Source: Leptodactylus fallax (lineage: Eukaryota; Chordata; Amphibia; Anura; Leptodactylidae). Taken from it: a stretch of DNA of 64,000 nt. Every line of letters starts with the position of its first letter. Within the stretch, counting starts at the first letter, position 1. Both the position numbers and the translations under genes were made by a program. The notes beneath the pieces are model-generated. The model ran no database searches, was not told the DNA's origin, and saw nothing but the letters and a program-made list of their open reading frames with translations. The stretch spans positions 186,501 through 250,500 of the forward strand of contig CAMRHE010000168.1 of NCBI GenBank assembly GCA_947044405.1. The letters are read 5' to 3'. Positions 44,780 to 55,662 of the stretch are shown here, piece by piece.

Positions 44780-46377
44780 CAGTGGGGAAAAAAAGTATTT
44801 AGTCAGCCACCAATTGTGCAAGTTCTCCCACTTAAAAAGATGAGAGGCCTGTAATTGACATCATAGATAGACCTCAACTATGAGAGACAAAATGAGAAAA
44901 CAAATCCAGAAAATCACATTGTCTGATTTTTTTTTAAGAGTTTATTTGCAAATTATGGTGTATTTGTGTATGGTGTAAGTATTTGGTCACCTACAAACAA
45001 GCAAGATTTCTGGCTCTCACAGACCTGTAACTTCTTCAAGAGGCTCCTCTGTCCTCCACTCATTACCTGTAGTAATGGCACCTGTTTGACATTGTTATCA
45101 GTATAAAAGACACCTGTCCACAACCTCAAACAGTCACACTCCAAACTCCACTATGGTGAAGACCAAAGAGCTGTGGAAGGACACCAGAAACAAAATTGTA
45201 GACCTGCACCAGGCTGGGAAGACTGAATCTGCAATAGGCAAGCAGCTTGGTGTGAAGAAATCAACTGTGGGAGCAATAATTAGAAAATGGAAGACATACA
45301 AGACCACTGATAATCTCCCTCGATCAGGGGCTCCACGCAAGATCTCACCCCGTGGGGTCAAAATGATCACAAGAATGGTGAGCAAAAATCCCAGAACCAC
45401 ACAGAGGGACCTAGTGAATGACCTGCAGAAAGCTGGGACTAACGTAACAAAAGCTACCGTCAGTAACACACTACGCTGCCAGAGACTCAGATCCTGCAGT
45501 GCCAGACGTGTACCCCTGCTTAAGCCAGTACATATCCAGGCCCGTCTGAAGTTTGCTAGAGAGCATTTGGATGTTCCAGAAGAGTATTGGGAGAATGTCA
45601 TATGGTCAGATGAAACCAAAGTAGAACTGTTTGGTAGAAACACAACTCGTCGTGTTTGGAGGAGAGTGAATGCTGAGTTGCATCCAAAGAACACCATACC
45701 TACTGTGAAGCATGGGGGTGGCAACATCATGCTTTGGGGCTGTTTCTCTACAAAGGGACCAGGACGACTGATCCGTGTACATGAAAGAATGAATGGGGCC
45801 ATGTATCGTGAGATTTTGAGTTCAAACCTCCTTCCATCAGCAAGGGCATTGAAAATGAAACGTGGCTGGGTCTTTCAGCATGACAATGATCCCAAGCATA
45901 CCGTCAGGGCAATGAATGAGTGACTTCGTAAGAAGCATTTCAAGGTCCTGGAGTGGCCTAGCCAGTCTCCAGATCTCAACCCCATAGAAAACCTTTGGAG
46001 GGAGTTGAAAGTCCATGTTGCCCAGCGACAGCTCCAAAACATCACTGCTCTAGAGGAGATCTGCATGGAGGAATGGGCCAACATACCAGCAGCAATGTGT
46101 GCCAACCTTCTGAAGAAAATGTTTGACCTCTGTCATTGCCAACAAAGGATACATAACAAAGTATTGAGATGAACTTTTGTTATTGACCAAATACTTACCA
46201 CCATAATTTGCAAATAAATTCTTAAAAAATCAGACAATGTGATTTTCTGGATTTGTTTTCTCATTTTGTCTCTCATAGTTGAGGTCTACCTATGATGTCA
46301 ATTACAGGCCTCTCTCATCTTTTTAAGTGGGAGAACTTGCACAATTGGTGGCTGACTAAATACTTTTTTCCCCACTG
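44780..46377 (+). mobile_element. Tc1/mariner family T1, copy 4, full length and best preserved
   Basis: CAGTGGGGAAAAAAAGTA at 44780 and TTTTTTCCCCACTG ending at 46377 have TA at 44778-44779 and 46378-46379. It is immediately followed by the hairpin at 46391-46572. The long plus-strand frame makes it the best T1 reference in the window. Confidence 0.94.
45153..46167 (+). pseudogene. Tc1-type transposase, open for 256 codons then TGA (T1 copy 4)
   Basis: ATG at 45153 opens [21 protein letters not shown] helix-turn-helix DNA-binding region covers about residues 10-110, including the linker PRSGAPRK. Catalytic D153 (WSDETK) and D244 (QHDNDPKHT) are intact. Codon 257 is TGA where the family has Trp (EW), just before the [19 protein letters not shown] segment with the Glu, which remains readable downstream. 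A further deletion near 46110 shifts the tail. The product would lack the third catalytic residue. One nonsense change separates it from a nearly full catalytic domain. Confidence 0.92.
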
Positions 46378-46390
46378 TACATTGATGCAG

Positions 46391-46572
46391 CAAAGTGAAG
46401 GTTGCACTACAACCCCTTGTACGGGGGGAGCTTACAGCAGTCTCTCAGTGGAGAGACTTTGAGTAAGTCTCTCCACTGAGGGACTGCTGTAAGCTCCCCC
46501 GAGTAAGTCTCTCCACTGAGGGACTGCTGTAAGCTCCTCCGTACAAGGGGTTGTAGCGCAACCTTCACTTTG
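46391..46572. repeat. Long-armed hairpin with a tandem internal duplication
   Basis: CAAAGTGAAGGTTGCACTAC and what follows (46391-46458) pairs with the right arm ending AACCTTCACTTTG at 46572. The arms are about 68 bp with three differences. A 40-bp block beginning GAGTAAGTCTCTCCACTGAG occurs twice in a row (46461-46500 and 46501-46540), so the 3' strand has two chances to pair with the 5' strand. It starts 14 bp after T1 copy 4. The class is unknown. Confidence 0.8.
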
Positions 46573-47397
46573 AACCACCGGATTCTTTCTCCACACTCCC
46601 GTGGGGGGTGCACCCGTTGCGGGGTGGTGAGGCGCGTCGGGAGGAGGTGCATATTGGGCTTTTTTTGGGGGCGGGTTTCAGGACTGCCCTTGTCAGGGCG
46701 GGAGCTTTATACATTCGGTTATTAGGGAAAGAGTTAGATATTCCTCTTATGACTCTATTAGTTCCCTATTCCCATCCTTTGGTAGAATCCCTGCCACATT
46801 TGGAACCACTATAACCAACCGTTGAAATCGGTAAGATTGTTCCGATTATTTGTCTATTTACATGTAAATTAGGATCTTGTTGAATTTTTAACTATTACAA
46901 AAAATGTTAAGTTTTATTTATCTTTTTGATATGTTATAGCTCTATGCTTCTGGTAATTAACTGATCCGTGAGGAGCTAGTTATTCTGTTCTCTTCTTTTT
47001 TGTGTTTATAAAATTGGTATACCTGAGTTGGGGGCCCACTTGGACGTGTTTGCCTCCCCCTTGTGCTGAACCCTTAGCTACGTCTCTGAGCTCATGTCAT
47101 AGTCAACAGAATCTGCCCCTGAGGTCCTGAGCATACATAAAAGTCCCATTTTGCCAGGACAAACTCGGGAACTGGGGCACGGGTTTTATGTATACACCAA
47201 ACCAAAATGGACATTCTTGATCTGTTCCTAGGTTTAATTTACAGTTCAGATTTTGGCCTATGAAATATAAGCAAGTATACTCCAGGCTAGCAGTGACGCA
47301 GAAGAAAGGAGAAAGGAGCCATGTTGGGTGTAGACATGAAAGGGAAGCCATGTTATGAACCAGAAATGAGAGGGTTAGCCATGCTAAGGGCCAATAT
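46573..47397. other. Unclassified GC-rich to AT-rich repeat-like DNA
   Basis: The GC-rich start (GGCGCGTCGGGAGGAGG) resembles the word GAAACGCGTCGG seen in frog retroelement ends, but no boundaries are clear. At 47300-47397 the words AGCCATGTT and ATGAGAGGGTTAGCCATGC match the tandem repeat at 54013-54260. Confidence 0.4.
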
Positions 47398-47681
47398 TTA
47401 AAGAGAACCTTTCACCACTTCAATCAGCTCCAACTCTCTGCATCACCATCAATAGATAGCCCTCCACTAACTTTTTTCTCTAGCTCCCACCATTCCTGAG
47501 CCATAATTTCACAGTTTAGGACTGCTCACCTGACAGCAAATTGGGTGCTGAAATTAAAAGTACTAATTGGTCAGGAATAGTGAGGGGCTAGAGTAATTTT
47601 AATTGTGCTGGAATCAGTGGAGCAGCACCTATTGATGCAGAGTGCTGAAGTTGGTAGAGGATGGTGAAAGATCTTCTTTAA
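47398..47681. mobile_element. TTAA-flanked miniature element (CTTTCACCA arms)
   Basis: TTAA+AGAGAACCTTTCACCACT and the right-end complement TTAA+AGAAGATCTTTCACCATC share an arm of about 55 bp including ACTCTCTGCATCA / CACTCTGCATCA. TTAA is at 47398-47401 and 47678-47681. The right TTAA is also the first four bases of the modular repeat that follows. Confidence 0.8.
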
Positions 47682-50320
47682 CCCCTTAAGGACCCAGCCT
47701 AAAAGTGCGTTAAGGCCTCGTTTTTCAAAACTGACATGTGTCACTTTATATGGCAAGAACTTTGAGACACTTTAACTTACACAAGTGATTTTGAGATTGG
47801 TTTTCATGACACATTGTACTTCATGTTAGTGGTAAACACTAATCAATATTTTTGTATTTATAAAAAAATAGAAAATTTTATGGAAATTTAGAAAAAAACG
47901 CAATTTTCAAAATGTGAAATGCTCTGCTTTTCAGTCATACTACCCAAATATACTAATAAATATTATCTACCATATCTCTGCTTTTATATTGGCATCATCT
48001 TTTAATCATCTTTTAATTTATTTTTAAAACTGCACCCCTCAAATAATTCAAAACAGCATTTGGGATGTTTGTTAACCCTTTAAGCATTTCACAGGCATTA
48101 AAACAATATGGAGATGAAATTTAGACATTTAAATTTTTTTCACTAATACATTCATTTAGCCCTAAAATTAACACATTCACAAAGGGTTAAAGGAGAAAAT
48201 GCATCTCACAGTTTGTTATGCAATTTCTCCAGAGAACAGAAATACCCTACATGTGGGTGTAAACTGATGTTTGGGCACACGGCAGTGCACGGAAGGGAAG
48301 GAGCGACACTGGACATTTGAAAAGCAGATTTTGTTGGAATAGTTTTCAGGTGCCATGTCTCATTTGCAAAGCCCCTAGAGTACCAAAACAATGGAAACCC
48401 CCTAAAAGTGACCCCATTTTGGAAACTACACCCCTCACAGAATTCATCAAGGTGAAGTGAGTATTTTGACCCCACAGCCATTTCACAGATTTTACTAACA
48501 TTGGGACATGAAAATGAAACTTATTTTTTTCCAGTAAACCATCAATTTAGCCCTAAATTTTTCATTTTCACAAGAGGATAAAGGAGAAAAAGCTCCACAA
48601 AGTTTGTTACACAATTTCTCGAACACAGAAATGCTTCATATGTGATTATAATCTGCTGTATGGGTACATGGTGGGGCTCAGAATGGAAAGAATGCTATTT
48701 GGCTTTTGGAGGGCAGATGTGGCTGGAATAGTTTTCAGGTGCCATGTCCCATTTGCAGAGCCCCTAAAGTACCAATACAATGGAAACCCCTCAAAAGTGA
48801 TCCCATTTTACAGACTACACCCCTCAAGGAATGTATCAAGGGATATAATCTTTTTGAGCCTAAGCGTACTTCCCAAAAATTAATGTACAAAGTGAAAATT
48901 GAAATTTTTAAAGAAATAAGCAATTTCAGTGCCCACTACGTTGCAGTGCCTATTAAGTGGGCTTTTTTTATACAAAAAAAAAGTTATATATGTGGGCGTA
49001 AACTTCTGCTTGGGCACACAGAAGGGCTCAGAAGAGAATGAGCACTGCGCTTTTTAGCTTTTGGAGTATAGATTTAGAGGGACTTTCTGGACGCTATGTT
49101 GTTTTTGCAGAGCCCTAGAGGTGCCAGTAAACTGGAATTCCCAAAGAAGTAACCCCATTTTGTAGGGGCAATTTTAAGGTCTCTGCAAATGTGACATGGT
49201 GTCTAAAAACCAACAATCTAAATATGCACTCCAAAAGCACATAGCGCTTCTTTGCATCTCCACCCTGCTGTGTGCCCAAATGGCAGTTTATGCCCACATG
49301 TATAACACTGTTGTATCCACGATAATGTACTTAACAATGCCATATGTGGGTATAAACTGCTGTTTGGGCACAGCCGGGCACAAAAGGGAAGGAACACTAT
49401 TTTGGTTTTTGGAGCACAGTTTGGTTCTTGGACGTCATGCCACTTTTGCAGAGCCACTAAATTGCCTGTAAAGTTTGCCAGGAATCCGCAGACATGTAAT
49501 CCCATTTTGGAAACTACACCACTGAAGGGATTTCTCAAGTAGTGTAGCGAGCATTTTTAACCCTTGAGCGCTGCATTAATTTAATTTCTAGAAATGAATG
49601 CACAGCTGATAATGAAAAATTAAAAATTCAAGTTTTCCAGAGATGTCATTTCAGTGCCCGTTATGTTGTGCCCAGTTTATGTCAGCAGAGGCACACTCCA
49701 AAAACTGTTAAGCGGGTATCCCGGACACAACAGCTTTCTGAGCATTTGTCTCTGATACAAGCAGGATACAACACATTATGCACTGAAATTACATATTCCT
49801 GGAAAACATAGCATTTTCACCTTTCACAATCAGCTGCGTATTCATGCATAAATGTTCACTGTACCCCTGGATAAAAACCTTCAGGGATGTAGTTTCCAAA
49901 ATGGGGTCACATGTAAGGGGATTACACTTTACTGGCATTTCAGCTCTGCAAAAGTGTCATGGTGTCCAAAAACCAAAATAGCGCTTCTTCCCTTCTGTGC
50001 CTGGCTGTACCCAAACAGCAGTTTATACCCACATATCACATTAAGTATGTTATCCTGGGTACAGCAGTGTCATACATGTGGGCATAAACTGCAGTTTGGG
50101 TACACAGCAGGGCACAGAAGGGAAGGAGCGCTATGTGGCTTATGGAGCGCAGATTTAGATGTTTGGTATCTGGATGTCATGTCATGTATGCAGAGCCTCT
50201 AAGGTACTAGAAAACTTGGTTCCCCCAAAGGAGTGACCCCTTTTTCAAAACTGCATCCCTCAAAGAATTTAGAAAGGGGTGTAGTGAGCATTAGTATTCC
50301 AGACGTGGATGTACATCAGA
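47682..50320 (+). repeat. Modular frog repeat, copy C
   Basis: It begins CCCCTTAAGGACCCAGCC directly after TTAA. Degenerate modules follow: GGAATAGTTTTCAGGTGCCA occurs at about 48336 and 48725, a spacing of about 390 bp. CATACATGTGGGCATAAACT-type, CAGAAGGGAAGGAGCGCTA-type and CCATTTTGGAAACTACACC words recur to about 50290. No transposase is present. It is the longest copy without the piggyBac gene and is probably a non-autonomous relative of 22617-26245. Confidence 0.72.
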
Positions 50321-50500
50321 TCAGGCATGTCAAACATGCGTCCCGCGGGCCGCATGCGGCCCTTTACAGGCATATCTGCGGCCCGCACAAAAGTCTCAAA
50401 CTTTGTCTCTAAAGTTTAGAGACAAAGTTTGAGACTTTTGTGCGGGCCGCAGATGTACAAAACTCACAATCAGCACTTCCGGCTCTTCATTCATTGGCCC
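50321..50500. mobile_element. hAT-like element fragment containing a perfect palindrome
   Basis: CAGGCATGTCAAACATGCG followed by GCGGGCCGCATGCGGCCC is the form of a common vertebrate hAT terminal region. It runs into a perfect palindrome (50374-50454) and then into unrelated sequence. The opposite end of the element is not seen. Confidence 0.5.
50374..50454. repeat. Perfect 81-nt palindrome (40-bp arms, 1-nt centre)
   Basis: The left arm contains ATCTGCGGCCCGCACAAAAG and CTCAAACTTTGTCTCTAAA, and its exact reverse complement follows after a single G at 50414. No mismatch is found in 40 bp. Pairing stops at 50373/50455. Confidence 0.92.
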
Positions 50501-50768
50501 ACCATTTCAGGTGACTACCTCTTGAAGCTCATTAAGAGAATGCCAAGAGTGTGCAAAGCAGTAATCAAAGCAAAAGGTGGCTACTTTGAAGAACCTAGAA
50601 TATAAGACATATTTTCAGTTGTTTCACACTTTTTTGTTAAGTATATAATTCCACACGTGTTAATTCATAGTTTTGATGCCTTCAGTGTGAATCTACAATT
50701 TTTATAGTCATGAAAATACAGAAAACTCTTGGAATGAGAAGGTGTGTCCAAACTTTTGGTCTGTACTG
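50501..50768 (+). mobile_element. Solo terminal repeat of Tc1 family T2
   Basis: From ACCATTTCAGGTGACTACC to GGTCTGTACTG+TA it matches the full 265-bp terminal repeat of T2 and stops at its inner boundary, with no other T2 sequence. It includes the reading LLKLIKRMPRVCKAVIKAKG, because the T2 terminal repeat overlaps the transposase C-terminus. Confidence 0.85.
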
Positions 50769-50770
50769 TA

Positions 50771-51396
50771 TGTTCACACAGATTATACATTCCGTTCCTG
50801 TTCCACAGACAGTTGTGTTCTAATGATTTGGAGATTTTTGGGGGGTTTTGTCTTCACATTGTACAAGCTATGACATACTGTACATTTTGTAATGACACGA
50901 TTTTTGGGTGCTGATAACTTATTGACTAAATTTTATTAACTTGGTGGATTATAAAAAAAAACAAAAAAACATCAATTCTGGCATAGCTTTTTACCTTATT
51001 TTTTTTCTGCAAAGCATACAGCATAAGTATTCTGACTCAATAACTTGGCTGTAAGTGTGAGGTTGTGAGTGTCCTGTAGTCTCTATATTAAACCAGTACT
51101 TACACCAAGAAATATATTGTCAGGTAGTGTTCAACTCAACTGAGGAGGCGTAGATAAGATTCCAGATGCTTTAATCCAGGTAAATCTTGTAAAACCTCAT
51201 ATAACAGCAGTAGTAGTAGCAGCAGCAGCAACAGTAGGTAAAAAACAATGATGCATTTCCAGGAGCTGAGCAGATATGTTACAACAAAAACAAGTGAACT
51301 AGAGCAGATAGGGAGGGGAGGATCTACAGCATCACAACTAGGGGTACAGAGAGAGAGGAAGGACAAATTTCACAGGCAAACACAGTATCACAGATA
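50771..51396. other. Unassigned DNA with a short AGC/AGT triplet tract
   Basis: A CAG/TAG triplet run lies at about 51205-51234. Nothing else is recognised between the two T2-related sequences. Confidence 0.45.
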
Positions 51397-51398
51397 TA

Positions 51399-53020
51399 CA
51401 GTACAAACCAAAAGTTTGGACACACCTTCTCATTCCAATAGTTTTCTGTATTTTCATGACTATAAAAATTGTAGATTAACACTGAAGGCATCAAAACTAT
51501 GAATTAACACATGTGGAATTATATACTTAACAAAAAAGTGTGAAACAACTGAAAATATGTCTTATATTCTAGGTTCTTCAAAGTAGCCACCTTTTGTTTT
51601 GATTATTGCTTTGCACACTCTTGGCATTCTCTTGATGAGCTTCAAGAGGTAGTCACCTGAAATGGTCTTCCAACAGTCTTGAAGGAGTTCCCAGAGATGC
51701 TTAGCACTTGTTGGCCCTTTTGCCTTCACTCTGCGGTCAAGCTCACCCCAAACCATCTCGATTGGGTTCAGGTCTGGTGACTGTGGAGGCCAGGTCATCT
51801 GGCGTAGCACCCCATCACTCTCCTTCTTGGTCAAATAGCCCTTACACAGTCTGGAGGTGTGTTTGAGGTCATTGTCCTGTTGAAAAATAAATGATGGTCC
51901 AACTAAACGCAAACCGGATGGAATAGCATGCCGCTGCAAGATGCTGTGGTAACCATGCTGGTTCAGTATTCCTTCAATTTTGAATAAATCCCCAACAGTG
52001 TCACCAGCAAAGCACCCCCACACCATCACACCTCCTCCTCCATGCTTCACGGTGGGAACCAGGCATGTAGAGTCCATTCGTTCACCTTTTCTGCGTCGCA
52101 CAAAGACACGGTGGTTGGAACCAAAGATTTGGACTCATCAGACCAAAGCACAGATTTCCACAGGTCTAATGTCCATTCCTTGTGTTCTTTAGCCCAAACA
52201 AGTCTCTTCTGCTTGTTGCCTGTCCTTAGCAGTGGTTTCCTAGCAGCTATTTTACCATGAAGGCCTGCTGCACACAGTCTCCTCTTAACAGTTGTTGTAG
52301 AGATGTGTCTGCTGCTAGAACTCTGTGCGGCATTGACCTGGTCTCTAATCTGAGCTGCTGTTAACCTGCGATTTCTGAGGCTGGTGACTCGGATGAACTT
52401 ATCCTCCGCAGCAGAGGTGACTCTTGGTCTTCCTTTCCTGGGGCGGTCCTCATGTGAGCTAGTTTCTTTGTAGCACTTGATGGTTTTGGCCACTGCACTT
52501 GGGGACACTTTCAAAGTTTTCCCAATTTTTCGGACTGACTGACCTTCATTTCTTATAGTAATGATGGCCACTCGTTTTTCTTTACTTAGCTGCTTTTTTC
52601 TTGCCATAATACAAATTCTAACATCCATTCAGTAGGACTATCAGCTGTGTAGCCACCTGACTTCTGAACAACACAACTGATGGTCCCAACCCCATTTATA
52701 AGGCAAGAAATCCCACTTATTAAACCTGACAGGGCACACCTGTGAAGTGAAAACCATTTCAGGTGACTACCTCTTGAAGCTCATCAAGAGAATGCCAAGA
52801 TTGTGCAAAGCAGTAATCAAAGCAAAAGGTGGCTACTTTGAAGAACCTAGAATATAAGACATATTTTCAGTTGTTTCACACTTTTTTGTTAAGTATATAA
52901 TTCCACATGTGTTAATTCATAGTTTTGATGCCTTCAGTGTGAATCTACAATTTTTATAGTCATGAAAATACAGAAAACTCTTGGAATGAGAAGGTGTGTC
53001 CAAACTTTTGGTCTGTACTG
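51399..53020 (-). mobile_element. Tc1/mariner family T2, copy 1, full length
   Basis: The ends CAGTACAAACCAAAAGTTTG and CAAACTTTTGGTCTGTACTG have TA at 51397-51398 and 53021-53022. The terminal inverted repeats are unusually long (about 265 bp: 51399-51664 and 52757-53020). The one at the 3' end contains the last codons of the transposase. Confidence 0.94.
51562..52607 (-). pseudogene. Tc1-type transposase with a single 7-bp deletion (T2 copy 1)
   Basis: ATG at 52605-52607 (MARKKQLSKE) opens 160 intact codons: the helix-turn-helix region with VSPSAVAKTI, the GRPR hook, and WSDESK with the first Asp (D157). A 7-bp deletion in AAATTTGAGATCTTTGG (here AAATCTTTGG) shifts the frame. The rest is open from 52101 to 51562 and carries KHGGGGVMVWGC, QQDNDLKHTS (second Asp) and NPIEMVW (Glu), ending FEEPRI. 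With the lost bases the gene would be about 350 codons. This is the least damaged T2 gene. Confidence 0.93.
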
Positions 53021-53099
53021 TATGTCAGTGAATTAAACCAAGTCCTGGGACATGACAATAAGTAACATGTGATCTTTATTCTGCTGGTCAGTACGATTA

Positions 53100-54012
53100 C
53101 AGCGATACCCAATTTATATTGTTTGTTTATGTGTTACTAATTTTCCAGAACAAAAATCCATTTGGGGATATAAATGAATTATTTTTGCATCACCATCTTC
53201 TGAGAGGCGTAACATTTTTATTTTTCGGCTGACAGTTGGTTGAGGGCTTATTTTTTGCGGATCTACCTGTGCTTTTTATTGGTACTCTTTTGGGGTACAT
53301 GTGACTTTTTGATCACTTTTTATAGCAAGATGGTGAAAAATAATCATTTCTGGCGTTTTTTTTTTCAGTTTTTTTTTTCCCCCCGACGTTCACTGGGCAG
53401 GTGAAATAATGTTTCAGTTTTATTGTACAGATTGTTACGGATGCGGCGATACCAAATATGTATTGTTTTTATTTTTAAGGGTTTTCTTTTATATATTTCA
53501 TTTTAAATAGGAAAGGGGCATTTTGGGACTTTATTAATTTTTTTTCATACACTTCTTTTTTTTCCAAATTTTTGTTACTGAATAGTGATGTTCCACTAGG
53601 GGACCTAAACCAGTGATGGTCTGATCGCTGGTTCCGTACTGTAGACTGCAATACACGAGTATACATGTGTCTATAGAGGAAGTCCCAGCAGGACCAACCA
53701 GGTACTGGGGGCTTGTAGCAGCCCGGGGTCACTGGCCAGACCCTGGGCTGCAGAAAATATCGGCACCCCCCGATCTCGCCGAGGGGGGGCAATAACATGG
53801 CGGAACCCCTTGGATGCCGCTGTCATGGGGTTAAAATCCCCAATTGGAGCTCAAGTCCAACCAGGGGTTATGGAACAGGGTGTAAGCTGTCAGTTACAGC
53901 TAACTCCCGCTTCCGATGCCACAGAAGGTCACAGGCGTAATAGTATGCCCGTGTGCACCAAGTACCTTGACCCTGGGACGTAATATTACGTCCAGGGTCG
54001 CTAAGGGGTTAA
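53100..54012 (-). repeat. TTAACCCCTT-type interspersed repeat, long minus copy
   Basis: Read on the minus strand it starts TTAACCCCTTAGCGACCCTG (TTAA 54009-54012), has GGACGTAATATTACGTCC near the end, and includes a GC-rich core matching 2040-2240. It continues into a T-rich half (plus strand GGGGTACATGTGACTTTTTG, GATCACTTTTTATAG) to about 53100. It is the most complete copy of this class in the window. Confidence 0.62.
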
Positions 54013-54260
54013 AGGGATATTATGTTGGCGGCTAGGAATCAGAGGTGAACCATGCTGAGGACAGAGATTTAAAGGAATGCTATGCTGAGGACTAGTAATG
54101 AGAAGGGAACCAAGCTAAGGACCACAATTTAAAGGGATTCTGTGCTAGGAACGAGGAATGAGAGGGGGAAACATGCTGGGGACCAAGATTTAGAAAGATG
54201 CCATGCTGGGGACCAAGATTTAGAAAGATGCCATGCTGGGGACCAAGAATGATGGGACCA
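54013..54260. repeat. Degenerate tandem repeat, 30-bp basal unit
   Basis: The unit GACCAAGATTTAGAAAGATG+CCATGCTGGG is perfectly duplicated at 54181-54210 and 54211-54240. Leftward the units diverge into about 60-bp forms (AACCATGCTGAGGACAGAGATTTAAAGG). Related units are at 47300-47397. Confidence 0.75.
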
Positions 54261-55426
54261 TCTTGAACTAGGAAATGTGAAGGTCACAAGTGGAGTAAAA
54301 AAGAGTTGGGACCCCTTATGGTTATGTATGTAGGTTGGAGTGACTTGTGTACGGTCCCATGACTGTTTTATTAGTCCTGGTCTAGGCCTGGTTCTATGTA
54401 AAATGCTGATGTGATACCTGGTTCTGTGAAATACACGCTGTAGAATAAAATCATGATTATTTGCGAACATGCTAACACTTTGACCTGAATTCTGTATACT
54501 TTTTTAATTTGAAGACCACCCCAATAAGATCTTTTTTCTGTGCAAATTTGGGTGGTGACTCAGAGGTTTCACTGTATTATAAATTTTACATGGTAGTAGG
54601 TTTTACTCAGGAAGTGGTCAGTTGTTTCATATCCCATTACCAAAATATTAGTAAAATATGGTAAGTTAAATGAAGACAGCATTGTGTGTAAGATATGGAG
54701 TATGGTCATTACATTACCTGTGTATCTATAGCTTCATTTAACTCAATGAATGAGATTTTCTGAAAACAAAAAACAAACACTTTTCCATTCTCCATCTGTT
54801 AAAATTTCTAAAATACATTTTAATGAATATCTGGCCAAATGGCATCTGGCTTACAAAGCAAAATGCATAACATATACTGTATATAGATTTCCTCTAGTCT
54901 CAGGGTTCCCATATGTGAGAATGGGTAATTGGTTAAATTTACTACATTCATACTGTATAAATGCAAAAAATGGCAGTGCTGGTTTTTATTGTGTTTTTCT
55001 TTGTAACAGATAATATCCACTTTACTTACTTTCAGACATCTATATTTGTACTAATCGCAGCTGCAGACATATGAACCAACTGGACCTATTACCCCTTGTG
55101 GTTCGCATAAGGTTGAAGTGCATATATTTCCCACTTTGTTCTTGTGATTTAAACAGACATATATTTCTGTACCTCAGTAAGTGGTTATATGTCAGAACAA
55201 TGCCAGCTTTTTTACACTCAAAGCAGTGTAAGACTTTTTTCAAATCTCAGTCAGTGGATATCCCAGCAGAGATTGGTTTGTCATATAATAGACACAAATG
55301 GATCCCAATCGAAACCTTGAACTATAATGGGGTCCACTGGGTTTCCATTATGATGTCTGTCAAATTTTCTGTAGTTTTTGACACATAGCCTTAGAATGAC
55401 TGGTATGAAAAAGACAGAAGAAAAGT
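54261..55426. other. Unassigned DNA
   Basis: No gene or repeat boundary is recognised. Opposite-strand open frames at 54750-55388 carry no domain. Confidence 0.4.
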
Positions 55427-55662
55427 TTAATTTTTTCTGGGGTGCAGGTTGTTTTTGATGCTGATGACCTATCTTTAAAATAGTTCCTCAGTATCAGATA
55501 GGTAGGGCGCTGACACCTGGATCCTGCACCGATAAACTGAACAGCTGATTGATGCAGGGCCCTGAAGTTAGATGGTCTGATAACCGGTTTACCAGTCTGA
55601 TAAGCTATCCTGAGGATAGTTCATCACTATCAAAAATTACTCTGACGGGTAAACCTCTTTAA
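55427..55662. mobile_element. TTAA-flanked miniature element (GATGACCTATC arms)
   Basis: TTAA is at 55427-55430 and 55659-55662. The arms GATGCTGATGACCTATC / GATAGTGATGAACTATC and TCCTCAGTATCAGATAGG-type words are inverted across a 90-bp centre. It is similar to the element at 58346. Confidence 0.65.
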
